DNA of 64,000 nt. Origin: Serratia plymuthica (GTDB lineage Bacteria; Pseudomonadota; Gammaproteobacteria; Enterobacterales; Enterobacteriaceae). Shown piece by piece: positions 28,382 to 38,092 of the stretch. The position numbers and the translations under genes were made by a program. Each line of letters starts with the position of its first letter. The stretch's first letter is position 1. The notes beneath the pieces are model-generated. The model was not told the origin of the DNA. It searched no databases and saw only the letters and a list, made by a program, of their open reading frames with translations. Location of the stretch: NCBI RefSeq assembly GCF_018336935.1, contig NZ_CP068771.1, forward strand, positions 5,208,001 to 5,272,000, in the 5' to 3' direction.

Positions 28382-29461
28382 TCAGAAGACATGTTGCACC
28401 AGCAGGTTCATCGCGCCGCCGCCGACAATCAGCCAGATAAACAGCAGGGTAGCCAGCAGAATGGGTTTGACGCCCGCCTCGCGCACTGCGCTGATGTGGG
28501 TGGTCAACCCCAGCGCCGCCATCGCCATCGCCAGCATCCAGGTATCGGCGGTAATCAGGTGTTTCACCCAGGTAGCCGGGATCAGGTTGAACGAGTTCAA
28601 CCCGGCGACGGCGATAAACAACACCGCGAACCACGGAATGGTGATGGCAGATTTGTCCGCCTTGCACTCGGCATCACGGCTGCGGCTGATATAACCGGAA
28701 AGCAGCAGCAAGAACGGCGCCAGCATCATCACGCGGATCATTTTGGCGATCACTGCGGCGTTCTCGGCATCCGGGCCGACGGCATGCCCGGCGGCCACGA
28801 CCTGCGCCACTTCATGAATGGTCGAGCCGGCATAGATACCGAAAGTTTCCTGGCTCAGCGGCAGCCACCGGTAATGTTCATTCAACTGAAACAGCCACGG
28901 GTAGGCGAAGATCGCCAGCGTACCGAACACCACCACGGTGCTCACCGCTACCGCCACTTTGCTGGAATCGGCCTTCAGCACCGGTTCGGTCGCCATCACC
29001 GCCGCTGCGCCGCAGATGCTGCTGCCGGCGCCGATCAACATCGCCGTCTGGCTGTCGATGCCGAACACTTTTTTACCCAGCCAGCAGGCCAACAGGAAGG
29101 TGGTGCTCAGCGTCAGCGCATCGATGACGATGCCGGTAGCGCCGACGTCGGCAATTTGCTGAAACGTCAGGCGGAAGCCGTAAAGAATGATGCCCAAGCG
29201 CAGCAGACGCTGTTTGGCGAGCTGAACGCCGCTGTGGCAGCTCGGTTGCAGCCACGGATACAGCGTATTGCCCACCAGAATGCCGAACAGGATCGCCAGC
29301 GTCAGCGCGCCCAGCCCCAGGCCGGCAACCCACGGGATATCGCCTGCCCAGATGGCCAGCGCGGTGAGCGCGCCGACCAGCAACAACCCCGGCGCCAGCC
29401 GAGGTAAAGCGTGCAGGGGAAAGTGTCGTGCCGGAAAAGCAGGTGTGGTATCGGTCGCCAT
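28382..29461 (-). CDS. yeiH: YeiH/UPF0324 family putative sulfate exporter
   Basis: A 359-residue inner-membrane protein (E. coli YeiH has 349) with about ten hydrophobic segments. Family segments include LGLGALTLAILFGILVGN, the glycine-rich LIGAGSSICGAAAVMATEP, GSTIHEVAQVVAAG and the C-terminal LGLTTHISAVREAG. The family is often annotated as a putative sulfate exporter, but direct evidence is limited. It is divergent from the LysR gene yeiE, and in E. coli the two share the same arrangement. Confidence 0.9.
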   Translation of the reverse strand: MATDTTPAFPARHFPLHALPRLAPGLLLVGALTALAIWAGDIPWVAGLGLGALTLAILFGILVGNTLYPWLQPSCHSGVQLAKQRLLRLGIILYGFRLTFQQIADVGATGIVIDALTLSTTFLLACWLGKKVFGIDSQTAMLIGAGSSICGAAAVMATEPVLKADSSKVAVAVSTVVVFGTLAIFAYPWLFQLNEHYRWLPLSQETFGIYAGSTIHEVAQVVAAGHAVGPDAENAAVIAKMIRVMMLAPFLLLLSGYISRSRDAECKADKSAITIPWFAVLFIAVAGLNSFNLIPATWVKHLITADTWMLAMAMAALGLTTHISAVREAGVKPILLATLLFIWLIVGGGAMNLLVQHVF

Positions 29462-29778
29462 AAGTCAGCCCTTTTAATCGAATTCCTTGGGCACAAGACT
29501 ACGTTTTGGCGGCATAAAAGAGAAATTGATTATATATTTATAACCTATCTGAATAAGTGGTAATGTCCATCATCGTTCAGGCTGTGGCCTGGTTGGCCGC
29601 AACCTGAACGTTATTGGGTCGAGAACGTCGGGAGCGCGGTGCGCCGTCATGCCGATTTCTGCAAACGTGGTAATCTTAATGGATAGACACCCTGTGCGTC
29701 GCTGCCGGACAGCGGCGCAGATTTAGCATTAATTTCAGTGGCTTTACGGTCAGGCCGCTTTTCAATACCGAGATGGTT
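29462..29778. other. Divergent promoter region yeiH / yeiE
   Basis: About 315 bases separate two divergent genes. It must carry both promoters and probably YeiE binding sites. I recognised no additional gene and no clear dyad. Confidence 0.5.
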
Positions 29779-30651
29779 ATGCATATCACCTTACGTCAAC
29801 TGGAAGTCTTTACCGAAGTGCTGAAAAGCGGTTCGACCACGCAGGCCTCGGTAGTCCTGGCGTTATCACAATCGGCGGTCAGTGCCGCGCTGGCTGACCT
29901 GGAAGGGCAGTTGAGCGTGCAACTGTTCGATCGCGTCGGCAAGCGCCTGGTTATCAATGAACATGGCCGATTGCTGTACCCGAAGGCGCTGGCGCTGCTG
30001 GAGCAGGCGGGGGAAATTGAACAGCTGTTCCGCCATGACGGCGGTGCGTTGCGTATCGCCGCCAGCAGCACCATCGGCAACTATATGCTGCCGGAAATGA
30101 TCGCCCGTTACCGCCATGATTTCCCGGCCACGCCGCTGGAGCTGAACGTCGGCAACAGCCAGGACGTGATTGGGGCGGTGGCGGATTTTCGCGTCGATTT
30201 GGGGCTGATTGAGGGGCCCTGCCATATGCCGACGCTGGTCACCCAGCCGTGGCTGGACGATGAGTTGGTGGTGTTTGCCGCGCCGGAAAACCTGCTGGCC
30301 CGGCAGCCGCTGACGCTGGAACTGCTGGCCAATGCGCCCTGGATCCTGCGCGAGCGCGGGTCGGGCACGCGAGAGGTGCTGGATCACCTGTTGCTGGCGC
30401 ACCTGCCGCACTTCCAACTGGTGATGGAGTTGGGCAACTCGGAGGCGATCAAACACGCGGTGCGTCACGGGATCGGCATCAGTTGCCTGTCGCGGCGGGT
30501 GATTGAAGAACAGCTGGCGAGCGGTGTGCTGGTGGAGCTGAAAATTCCGCTGCCGCCGCTGATGCGCACCTTGTATCTGATCCACCATCGGCAAAAACAC
30601 ATCTCCAACGCCCTGCAGCGTTTCCTCAGCTACTGCACGTTGCCGGTCTGA
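29779..30651 (+). CDS. yeiE: LysR-type regulator YeiE
   Basis: A 290-residue LysR-family regulator, near-identical in its N-terminal half to E. coli YeiE ([37 protein letters not shown] as the winged helix-turn-helix, residues 1-60). The remainder is a periplasmic-binding-protein-like effector domain. In E. coli YeiE has been linked to iron and sulfur-related regulation. The second ATG (29779) matches the family start; the first, at 29773, adds two residues. It is transcribed away from yeiH and toward lysP. Confidence 0.93.
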   Translation: MHITLRQLEVFTEVLKSGSTTQASVVLALSQSAVSAALADLEGQLSVQLFDRVGKRLVINEHGRLLYPKALALLEQAGEIEQLFRHDGGALRIAASSTIGNYMLPEMIARYRHDFPATPLELNVGNSQDVIGAVADFRVDLGLIEGPCHMPTLVTQPWLDDELVVFAAPENLLARQPLTLELLANAPWILRERGSGTREVLDHLLLAHLPHFQLVMELGNSEAIKHAVRHGIGISCLSRRVIEEQLASGVLVELKIPLPPLMRTLYLIHHRQKHISNALQRFLSYCTLPV

Positions 30652-30867
30652 GGCGGCGAACTGCGCCAATAACGCCTCCATACGGAGAAATGAAGCATAA
30701 AAACCTGCACCCTGTCACATTAATGACAGTAAGTAAGGAAAAATGGGCTGCCGCTAATAATTAGCGCTGAGTTATGAAGCTATCTTATATCAGCGCAATG
30801 TTACTAGTTCGCCGGTGGGTATTTGTTACAATCCGCCCTCATTTTTTGACGAGCAGATAGGGTAAGA

Positions 30868-32346
30868 ATGGCTCAGCAGGATATAAAAACATCGGGGCAG
30901 CAAGCACCCGGATTGCGCCGCGAGCTGAAAGCGCGGCACTTAACCATGATCGCCATTGGCGGCTCTATCGGCACCGGCCTGTTCGTCGCCTCCGGTGCTA
31001 CTGTCTCTCAGGCCGGCCCGGGCGGGGCTTTGTTGTCTTATGCGTTGATCGGGCTGATGGTCTACTTCCTGATGACTAGCCTGGGCGAACTGGCGGCCTT
31101 TATGCCGGTGTCCGGTTCGTTCTCCACCTACGGCGCCAAATACGTAGAAGAAGGCTTTGGTTTCGCGCTGGGCTGGAACTACTGGTACAACTGGGCGGTG
31201 ACCATCGCCGTTGACCTGGTGGCTTCGCAACTGGTGATGACCTACTGGTTCCCGGATGCGCCGGGCTGGATCTGGAGCGCGCTGTTCCTCGGCCTGATGT
31301 TCCTGTTGAACTACATTTCGGTCAAAGGCTTCGGCGAAGCGGAATACTGGTTCTCGCTGATCAAAGTCACCACCGTCATTATCTTTATCGCCATTGGCGT
31401 GCTGATGATCTTCGGCATCCTCAAGGGCGGCGAACACGCGGGCTGGCAGAACTGGACCATCGGCGATGCGCCGTTTGCCGGCGGTTTCTCGGCGATGATA
31501 GGCGTGGCGATGATCGTCGGCTTCTCGTTCCAGGGGACCGAGCTTATCGGCATCGCGGCCGGCGAATCGGAAAACCCGGGTAAAAACATCCCGCGCGCAG
31601 TGCGCCAGGTGTTCTGGCGTATTCTGCTGTTCTACATCTTCGCGATCCTGATCATCAGCCTGATCATTCCTTATACCGATCCGAGCCTGCTGCGTAACGA
31701 TGTGAAAGACATCAGCGTCAGCCCGTTCACGCTGGTATTCCAGCATGCCGGTCTGTTGTCGGCGGCGGCGGTAATGAACGCGGTGATCCTGACGGCGGTG
31801 TTGTCCGCCGGTAACTCCGGGATGTACGCCTCCACCCGCATGTTGTTTACTCTGGCATCGGAAGGCAAAGCGCCGCGCATCTTCGCCAAACTGTCGAAGG
31901 GCGGGGTGCCGCGCAATGCGCTGTACGCGACCACCGTGGTGGCGGGGCTGTGCTTCCTGAGCTCGATGTTCGGTAACCAGTCGGTTTATCTGTGGCTGCT
32001 GAACACCTCCGGCATGACCGGTTTTATCGCCTGGTTGGGGATTGCCATCAGCCACTACCGGTTCCGCCGCGGCTATATGATTCAGGGGCGTGACCTGAAC
32101 GATCTGCCTTACCGTTCCGGCTTCTTCCCGCTGGGCCCGATCTTTGCGTTTGTCCTGTGCCTGATCATTACGTTGGGGCAGAACTACCAGGCGTTCCTGC
32201 AAGACCGGATCGACTGGTACGGCGTGACCGCGACCTATATCGGCCTTCCGCTGTTCCTGGTGATCTGGTTCGGCTACAAGCTGGCGCGTGGCACCCGTGT
32301 CGTGAAGTACAGCGAGATGGAATTCCCGAAAATGGACGTGAAGTAA
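30868..32346 (+). CDS. lysP: Lysine-specific permease LysP
   Basis: A 492-residue APC-family permease (E. coli LysP has 489) with high similarity throughout: APGLRRELKARHLTMIAIGGSIGTGLF at the start, DLVASQLVMTYWFPD, GFSFQGTELIGIAAGESE and VLSAGNSGMYASTRML. It imports lysine by proton symport across the inner membrane, and in E. coli it also serves as co-sensor for CadC. No cad genes are nearby. It keeps its E. coli position next to yeiE. Confidence 0.96.
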   Translation: MAQQDIKTSGQQAPGLRRELKARHLTMIAIGGSIGTGLFVASGATVSQAGPGGALLSYALIGLMVYFLMTSLGELAAFMPVSGSFSTYGAKYVEEGFGFALGWNYWYNWAVTIAVDLVASQLVMTYWFPDAPGWIWSALFLGLMFLLNYISVKGFGEAEYWFSLIKVTTVIIFIAIGVLMIFGILKGGEHAGWQNWTIGDAPFAGGFSAMIGVAMIVGFSFQGTELIGIAAGESENPGKNIPRAVRQVFWRILLFYIFAILIISLIIPYTDPSLLRNDVKDISVSPFTLVFQHAGLLSAAAVMNAVILTAVLSAGNSGMYASTRMLFTLASEGKAPRIFAKLSKGGVPRNALYATTVVAGLCFLSSMFGNQSVYLWLLNTSGMTGFIAWLGIAISHYRFRRGYMIQGRDLNDLPYRSGFFPLGPIFAFVLCLIITLGQNYQAFLQDRIDWYGVTATYIGLPLFLVIWFGYKLARGTRVVKYSEMEFPKMDVK

Positions 32347-32368
32347 CGCCTGCCGATACCTGGTGAAT

Positions 32369-32400
32369 GTCCGGTTGCAGCAACAGCGTTGCAACCGGAC
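32369..32400. other. Perfect hairpin after lysP
   Basis: An 11-bp perfect inverted repeat (GTCCGGTTGCA / TGCAACCGGAC) with a 10-nt loop lies 22 bases after the lysP stop and 38 bases before the convergent GGDEF gene stop. There is no T-run, so it may be a Rho-independent-like pause or a 3'-end protecting stem rather than a standard terminator. Confidence 0.6.
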
Positions 32401-32437
32401 AGGAAGTGGGTATGAAACGCGGCGCACTCTTACCGCG

Positions 32438-33535
32438 TTATTCCTTCGTATTGATCGCCAGCGCTTGTTGCGCTGCCGCCATCAGGCTGTCCACCGTTTG
32501 ATAATCCTGGGTTAACGCCAGCACCCCGGCATTCAGTTGCAGGGTTACCTCACCGAAAGCGCCAAAGACATACGGCGCCTCCAGCGGCGGCATGATGCGC
32601 GCCAGAAACTCCCCTTCGGAACCGTAAGGCAAATCGTGCACCAGGATCAGAAACTGGCCGCCGGTGTAACGGCAGACAAAATCGCTTGGACGGATCAGCA
32701 TTTTCAGACGCTCGCCGATGGTGCGCAGCACGTCATCGCCGATCAGCACGCCGTGGCTTTGATACAGCGCCGCCAGCGGGGTGAATTCAAGAATAAACAG
32801 GTGTGAAAGCGGATATACCGTCGCCGAGGGCCGGCAAATGTCTTGCATCACGGCCTCGCCGCCCGCACGGTTGAGAAAACCGGTCAGATGATCGCGATGA
32901 GCCGCCTTTTGTTTTTCTTCTGCCAGCGTGACGTACTGCACCAACTGGCGATGGTAAAGCGCGATCAGCCCATGAGCCAGCAGTAGCCACAGCGGGATAA
33001 GACTCGCCAGTGCAAACAGATTTTGTACGCGCGACACAGGCGCGGCCAGCAGGTAGGGCAGCGTCAGCAGCATGATTTCCAGCAGGGCGAAGCGCGGAGC
33101 CGCGGCGTGGCGCTGCATCAGCCAGAAGGCCAGCGCAGTAATCAGCAGGCCGGCGAACAGGATCAACACCATGCGGCCGGAAAGCATGGCCAGCAGCGCA
33201 ATGGCACCCACCAGGCCAGACCACAGCAGCACCGTCACCAGCATGGCGTTCGGCCAGACGGGTGGGGTGATGCGAGCCAGCCGCCAACGCATAGCGGTCA
33301 GCGCGAACAGCAGCCCCAGAAGAGCGAGGCCGATCGCCATATTGCTCAGCCAGGCGTAGGCCAGCAGCAGTACTGCCACACCGGCGGTGTTCAACCAAGG
33401 GGTTCGGGGAGAAGGCACAAGCGTAAGCCGGAGCCGACGTTGAAACTGGGCGTCATCAGTCTGTTGCGGGCCTTGCACCAGCCAGTGGAGCAGGGCAGGT
33501 CTTTTAGGCGTTAACGTGGATGGTCGACTTCTCAT
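32438..33535 (-). CDS. Membrane protein with degenerate GGDEF domain
   Basis: A 365-residue protein with about six hydrophobic segments in residues 50-200 and a C-terminal diguanylate cyclase-like domain starting at DHLTGFLNRAGG (near residue 212). The active-site loop that should read RYGGDEF is RYTGGQF at about residues 289-295, and the metal-binding DxDxFK segment is replaced by LEFTPL. It is therefore unlikely to make c-di-GMP and may be a sensor, GTP-binding or scaffold protein. Start at 33535 follows GAGG. No phosphodiesterase or EAL domain is fused. It lies between lysP and an iron uptake locus. Confidence 0.8.
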   Translation of the reverse strand: MRSRPSTLTPKRPALLHWLVQGPQQTDDAQFQRRLRLTLVPSPRTPWLNTAGVAVLLLAYAWLSNMAIGLALLGLLFALTAMRWRLARITPPVWPNAMLVTVLLWSGLVGAIALLAMLSGRMVLILFAGLLITALAFWLMQRHAAAPRFALLEIMLLTLPYLLAAPVSRVQNLFALASLIPLWLLLAHGLIALYHRQLVQYVTLAEEKQKAAHRDHLTGFLNRAGGEAVMQDICRPSATVYPLSHLFILEFTPLAALYQSHGVLIGDDVLRTIGERLKMLIRPSDFVCRYTGGQFLILVHDLPYGSEGEFLARIMPPLEAPYVFGAFGEVTLQLNAGVLALTQDYQTVDSLMAAAQQALAINTKE

Positions 33536-33891
33536 GGCTGCCTCTTCAATAAGAGCCTAAACAGTAGGCCCCAAATATCCGGCCAGGCGTGTTGGCGCGC
33601 CGTTTGCCGGTCAGGATTTGGATTCTAGGTGGTTTCGTCGCAATTTGTCACAGTGCTGCGTGGAGCGATGAAATTTTCGGAATTGTTAACCCTTTCCGGC
33701 AAGTTGAGGCGATGGGAGGCGTTTAGCGAATAACCTTTAAGAATAAAGTGTTACATATCAACATGGCTGGTTATAGCTATTGATATGATTGATAAGTATT
33801 ATCGTTTGCTTTATTGTTAGCGGCTGCTTGCCAGGGTAGTGCGGCCGTTTGCATGCCGCTATGGTCATCGTCGTAACAGGTATCCGAAATA
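33536..33891. other. Intergenic region upstream of the iron ABC permease
   Basis: About 355 AT-rich bases between two divergent genes. It contains a Fur-like box (listed) and no convincing reading frame. Both promoters should be here. Confidence 0.5.
33785..33803 (+). promoter_or_regulatory. Fur-like box upstream of iron ABC permease
   Basis: The window ends in GATAAGTATTATC, which matches 11 of the last 13 bases of the Fur consensus (GATAATGATAATCATTATC); the full 19-base match is about 13. It lies about 90 bases upstream of the permease start, where Fur would repress in iron-replete cells. Confidence 0.55.
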
Positions 33892-34974
33892 ATGAGCGTA
33901 TCCACCGATCCTATGTCTGACGCCAAGGGGCAACCCGACGTCAACGTCATGGGGCGTTATCAACATATTCTGCGCCACCGTTTATTGATGATGGGGGTAT
34001 TGGCACTGGCGATTGTTGGTTCGCTATTGCTGGATTTTACCATGGGGCCATCCGGGCTCTCTTTGTCCTCCCTGTGGCAAACGCTGATTGACCCTGCGGC
34101 GGCAGATGCCGGAACGCGAGTGATCGTGTGGGATATCCGCCTGCCTTACGCGCTGATGGCGGTGGTGGTAGGGTTTGCGCTGGGCTTGGCCGGCGCAGAA
34201 ATGCAGACCATCCTGAATAACCCGCTAGCCAGCCCGTTCACCCTCGGCGTTTCTTCCGCTGCGGCTTTCGGCGCGGCGTTGGCCATCGTGCTGGGCATTG
34301 GCGTGCCGGGCATCCCGGACCAGTGGTTTATTTCCGCCAACGCCTTTATTTTCGCCCTGTTTGCCGCACTGATGCTCGACGGCATCACGCGCTGGACGCG
34401 GGTTGCCACCTCCGGCGTCGTGCTGTTCGGCATTGCACTGGTGTTCACCTTTAACGCGCTGGTTTCAATGATGCAGTTCATCGCCAGCGAAGACACGTTA
34501 CAGGGTTTGGTGTTCTGGACCATGGGCAGCCTGGCGCGCGCGTCATGGGACAAGTTGGGTATCCTGCTCGGGGTGTTCGCCGTACTGTTGCCGTTGTCGA
34601 TGATGAGCTCCTGGAAGCTGACCGCGCTGCGGTTGGGTGAGGATCGGGCGGTGAGCTTCGGTATCGACGTGCGTCGTCTGCGCCTGACGACCCTGCTGCG
34701 TATCAGTATTCTGTCCGCGCTGGCGGTGGCGTTTGTCGGCCCTATCGGTTTTATCGGCCTGGTGGCGCCGCACATCGCCCGCATGATTTTCGGCGAGGAT
34801 CACCGCTTCTATCTGCCGGCCAGCGCCTTGATTGGCGCGCTGGTGCTGTCGATGGCTTCAGTCGCCTCGAAAAACCTGATCCCGGGCATTATCATTCCGG
34901 TCGGCATAGTGACGTCGCTGGTGGGCGTGCCGTTCTTCCTGAGCATTATTCTGCGTCATCGGGGGAATGTATGA
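33892..34974 (+). CDS. FecCD-family siderophore ABC permease
   Basis: A 360-residue inner-membrane permease of the BtuC/FecCD type. Features include DIRLPYALMAVVVGFALGLAGAEMQ, NNPLASPFTLGVSSAAAFGA and the cytoplasmic loop FVGPIGFIGLVAPHIARMI that docks with the ATPase. It has about ten hydrophobic segments. One gene rather than a FecC/FecD pair suggests a homodimer. Its stop overlaps the start of the ATPase gene as ATGA. No periplasmic binding protein gene is adjacent, although this transporter class needs one. Confidence 0.9.
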   Translation: MSVSTDPMSDAKGQPDVNVMGRYQHILRHRLLMMGVLALAIVGSLLLDFTMGPSGLSLSSLWQTLIDPAAADAGTRVIVWDIRLPYALMAVVVGFALGLAGAEMQTILNNPLASPFTLGVSSAAAFGAALAIVLGIGVPGIPDQWFISANAFIFALFAALMLDGITRWTRVATSGVVLFGIALVFTFNALVSMMQFIASEDTLQGLVFWTMGSLARASWDKLGILLGVFAVLLPLSMMSSWKLTALRLGEDRAVSFGIDVRRLRLTTLLRISILSALAVAFVGPIGFIGLVAPHIARMIFGEDHRFYLPASALIGALVLSMASVASKNLIPGIIIPVGIVTSLVGVPFFLSIILRHRGNV

Positions 34975-35759
34975 GTCAGGGATTGCGTATTGAACATTTT
35001 TCCGCCGGTTACCCAAAGCGGCAGGTTATCCGCGATCTTGCCGTGCCGATGTTGCCGCGCGGGCAAATCACCGTGCTGCTGGGGCCGAACGGCAGCGGTA
35101 AATCGACGCTGCTGCGCTCGCTGGCCGGGCTGAACCCGGCGCAGGGGCAATTGTGGCTCGATGACATCGATTTGATGCAGATGCCCTTTGCCCGTCGTGC
35201 GGAAAAGGTGGTGTATCTGCCGCAGTCTTTGCCCGCCGGGGTGCATCTGCACGTGCTGGAGTCGATCATCGTGGCGCAACGCGCCTCGGGCGGCCGCAGC
35301 AACGCCGGCAGCGAGGCGGAGGTCATGGCGCTGCTGGAACAGCTCGGTATCGCCCATTTGGCGTTGAGCTATCTCGATCAGCTATCCGGCGGCCAGAAAC
35401 AACTGGTGGGGTTGGCGCAATCGCTGATCCGCCAGCCTTCGCTGCTGCTGCTGGACGAACCGCTGAGCGCGCTCGATCTCAACTACCAATTCCACGTGAT
35501 GGATTTGGTGCGTAAAGAGACGCGTAAACGCAATATCATCACGGTGGTGGTGGTGCATGACATCAATATTGCTTTGCGGCATGGCGACCACGTGCTGATG
35601 TTGCAGGATGGCGAATTGATTGCCGACGGTACGCCGGAAGAGGTGATTACGCCGCAGAGCCTGGCGCGGGTCTACGGCGTGCGTGGGCGCATCGAGCGCT
35701 GCTCGCAGGGAACGCCGCAGGTACTGATCGACGGTTTGGTTAACCAGCCGGTGATCTGA
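34971..35759 (+). CDS. Siderophore ABC importer ATPase
   Basis: A 262-residue ABC ATPase of the FecE/FepC type. Walker A is GPNGSGKST near residues 39-47, the Q-loop is VVYLPQSLP, the signature is LSGGQKQLV near residue 138, and Walker B is LLLLDEPLSALD. It powers the FecCD-type permease encoded directly upstream with a four-base overlap. A bidirectional terminator separates it from the convergent TonB receptor gene, suggesting one iron uptake locus. Confidence 0.92.
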   Translation: MSQGLRIEHFSAGYPKRQVIRDLAVPMLPRGQITVLLGPNGSGKSTLLRSLAGLNPAQGQLWLDDIDLMQMPFARRAEKVVYLPQSLPAGVHLHVLESIIVAQRASGGRSNAGSEAEVMALLEQLGIAHLALSYLDQLSGGQKQLVGLAQSLIRQPSLLLLDEPLSALDLNYQFHVMDLVRKETRKRNIITVVVVHDINIALRHGDHVLMLQDGELIADGTPEEVITPQSLARVYGVRGRIERCSQGTPQVLIDGLVNQPVI

Positions 35760-35800
35760 CAGATTACGGCGTTTTGAAAGCAAGGCATGGTGAAAACAGA

Positions 35801-35835
35801 AAGGCCCGGTGTCATACAGATACCGGGCCTTTTGG
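35801..35835. terminator. Bidirectional terminator between ATPase and TonB receptor
   Basis: AAGGCCCGGT and ACCGGGCCTT form a perfect 10-bp stem around an 11-nt loop, with T-rich sequence after it on the plus strand. It separates two convergent genes. Confidence 0.88.
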
Positions 35836-35875
35836 TTTTAGCGTTTTGAGCGCGCAGCGCGCGCCCTTATTGGCA

Positions 35876-37867
35876 TCAGAAGTTGTATGTCATGCCGAGG
35901 GTGTAGCGGCGGCCGTCCAGCGTGGTGTTGTAGTTATCGTAATCGACGGTTTTGTCGAGAATGTTGTAAACACCGCCGGTGACCGTCAGGTCTTTATTCG
36001 CCTGGTAGCTGAGGCCGGCGTCAACAAAGGTATAGGACGGCGTGTTCTTGGCCATTGAGGTGCGGTTCAGGTATTCCGATGTCTTGCTGCGGAAGTTGAC
36101 GCGTGACCACAGGCTGACGTCATGGGTGGCCTGCCAGTCCAGTACGGTATTGAGCATGTGCTTCGGCATCTGATTCAGCGCTTTGCCCTGGAATTCACCG
36201 CTTTTTTGCTCCGACGAGGTGAAGGTGTAGTTGGTGTTCCACTTCCAGTCTTTGCTGATTTGCCAACCAAAGGTGGTTTCTATGCCGCGCATATTGGCTT
36301 TATCGACGTTAGTGCGATCGCTGATAAAGTAATAAGGTGTGGTGCCAATCATGCATTGCGCATCGCCATTCCCGCTGTCGCAGCGGCGCACTTCGGTGAT
36401 CTTGTCTTTGAAATCGGTGTTGAACAAGGTCACGCCGGCGTTCAGGTTTTTCTGGTTATCCCACATCACGCCGATCTCTTCGCTCAGGCTCTTCTCCGGC
36501 TGCAGATCCGGATTACCGATAATGATCGATTTGCGCCCGCCACCGGTAATTTGCCCCCAGTTGGCTGAGGATTGGCGCAGATCCGGCGAGCGGTAGCCGG
36601 CGGATACGCCGCCTTTCAGTGTCCACTGTTCGGTCAGGTGCCAGACGCCGTACATGCGTGGCGTCCAGTGGTTGCCGTAGTTCTGATCCTGGTCCATGCG
36701 GATGCCGCTGGTCAGGCTGAAGTCGTTGGTCAGCGCCCATTCGTCTTCGGCAAACAGCGCCCAGCTCCAGCGGGTCAATTTATTCAAACCGTCGGCCGCA
36801 TCCAACTGATTGCCCTGGTCGCTCAGTTTTTCGTAGCGATACTGCCCCCCCAGGTTCAGCCTATGATCACCGAGATCAAACTGGGTCTGGGTATTGAAGA
36901 TGGTGTTATACATCTTCATGTTACGGCCCGGATTATTCGTCTCTTCGCGCTGAATATAGCTGGTGGTATTGCCGAAATCGTAATAACCGTTGTGCGTCAC
37001 GGCATAGTTGGTGCGAGTGTAGAGGCTGTCGCTGGCGCTGTTTGGCGTGCACTTGCCGTTGCGGCAGTTCTCGGTCGCTATGGATTTGCCCGGCGTGCTG
37101 TTGCGGTCTTGCAAGGAACGGCCGATTTCGAAATCAAAATCGTTCTGCTCGTTCGGTGTCAGGCTGAACACGGCGGTGCCGCTGCGCATACGCTGTTCAT
37201 TGAAGCCGTTAAGGATTTGGTCCTCGGCGCGGCGCGACAGCAGGCCGTTGACCCTCAGGCCGAGCAGGCCTTCAATCAGCGGGCCGGAGGCGTAGGCGTT
37301 GGTCTGGAAAATATCGCCGGAATCGCTGCGTTCCTGGAAGGTGGCGTCGCCGTGCAGCGAGCCTTTCCACTCGGTTCTGGAGGTTTTGCGGGTGATGACG
37401 TTGATGACGCCGCCCATGGCGTCGGAGCCGTACAGCGAAGACATCGGCCCGCGCACCACTTCGATGCGCTCAATCGCTTCCAGCGGCGGCAACCAGCCTT
37501 GTTCGATACCTGAGTTGTCGCTGTTCGGGCGGGTGCCGCGGGTGTCCACGCGTTTGCCGTCCACCAGTATCAAGGTGTATTTGGAGGACATGCCGCGGAT
37601 GCTGATATCGCTGCTGCTGGCACCGCCGGTGACCACCACGCCCGGCACGTCTTTCAGGGCGTCGGTGATGTCTCGGTAGGCTTTGTCTTCAATCTGCTGG
37701 CGCGGGATCACTGAAATAGAGGCGGCTGAATCCTGGATTTTTTGCTGGAAACCGGAAGCGGTAACCACCATGGTGTCCTGGGTATCCTCTTGCGCCGCCA
37801 GTACGCCGGTGCTGGCGAGTGAGGCGACAATCAGTGCGGTGAGCTTGTTATAGCGTGGTTTGTCCAT
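35876..37867 (-). CDS. TonB-dependent catecholate siderophore receptor (CirA/FepA/IrgA family)
   Basis: A 663-residue outer-membrane receptor. A signal peptide (about residues 1-24, ending LAA) is followed by a TonB box (DTMVVTASG), a plug domain with SIRGMSSKYTLILVDGKRV and IERIEVVRGPMSSLYGSDAMGGVINVIT, and a 22-strand barrel ending YTLGMTYNF, whose terminal phenylalanine is typical. The family imports ferric catecholates and is often a colicin receptor. E. coli has cirA next to lysP and its product is also 663 residues, so this is probably the positional counterpart. The ATG at 37865-37867 follows AGGAAGG. A Fur-like box lies about 155 bases upstream. Confidence 0.88.
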   Translation of the reverse strand: MDKPRYNKLTALIVASLASTGVLAAQEDTQDTMVVTASGFQQKIQDSAASISVIPRQQIEDKAYRDITDALKDVPGVVVTGGASSSDISIRGMSSKYTLILVDGKRVDTRGTRPNSDNSGIEQGWLPPLEAIERIEVVRGPMSSLYGSDAMGGVINVITRKTSRTEWKGSLHGDATFQERSDSGDIFQTNAYASGPLIEGLLGLRVNGLLSRRAEDQILNGFNEQRMRSGTAVFSLTPNEQNDFDFEIGRSLQDRNSTPGKSIATENCRNGKCTPNSASDSLYTRTNYAVTHNGYYDFGNTTSYIQREETNNPGRNMKMYNTIFNTQTQFDLGDHRLNLGGQYRYEKLSDQGNQLDAADGLNKLTRWSWALFAEDEWALTNDFSLTSGIRMDQDQNYGNHWTPRMYGVWHLTEQWTLKGGVSAGYRSPDLRQSSANWGQITGGGRKSIIIGNPDLQPEKSLSEEIGVMWDNQKNLNAGVTLFNTDFKDKITEVRRCDSGNGDAQCMIGTTPYYFISDRTNVDKANMRGIETTFGWQISKDWKWNTNYTFTSSEQKSGEFQGKALNQMPKHMLNTVLDWQATHDVSLWSRVNFRSKTSEYLNRTSMAKNTPSYTFVDAGLSYQANKDLTVTGGVYNILDKTVDYDNYNTTLDGRRYTLGMTYNF

Positions 37868-38017
37868 GAGGCAACCTTCCTGGTCTGTTGTAAATCGACA
37901 AAGGCGTCGATTTAACGGGTTGAATAATAGGTAGAAACGGTTCCCTGTCGTGGCAGGGGACATCATTCCGTCAGTATTTCGTCAGGCCATTGTAAGGATT
38001 TAAAACAGAATGTAAAT

Positions 38018-38036
38018 GCAAATGATAATTCGTATC
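38018..38036 (-). promoter_or_regulatory. Fur box upstream of the TonB receptor
   Basis: The site matches 14 of 19 bases of the Fur consensus and is centred on the dyad AAATGATA...TATCATTT. It lies in the receptor promoter region and indicates repression by iron through Fur. Confidence 0.75.
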
Positions 38037-38092
38037 ATTTGTATGATTGAAGGGTAAGCAGGAAGGGATAACCGGATGAATTAAAGGGAAAA

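Noticed and set aside
30940..32427. 495-codon minus-strand opening antisense to lysP
   Set aside because: Shadow of lysP; translation is dominated by Arg, Gln, Asp and His without domain signals.
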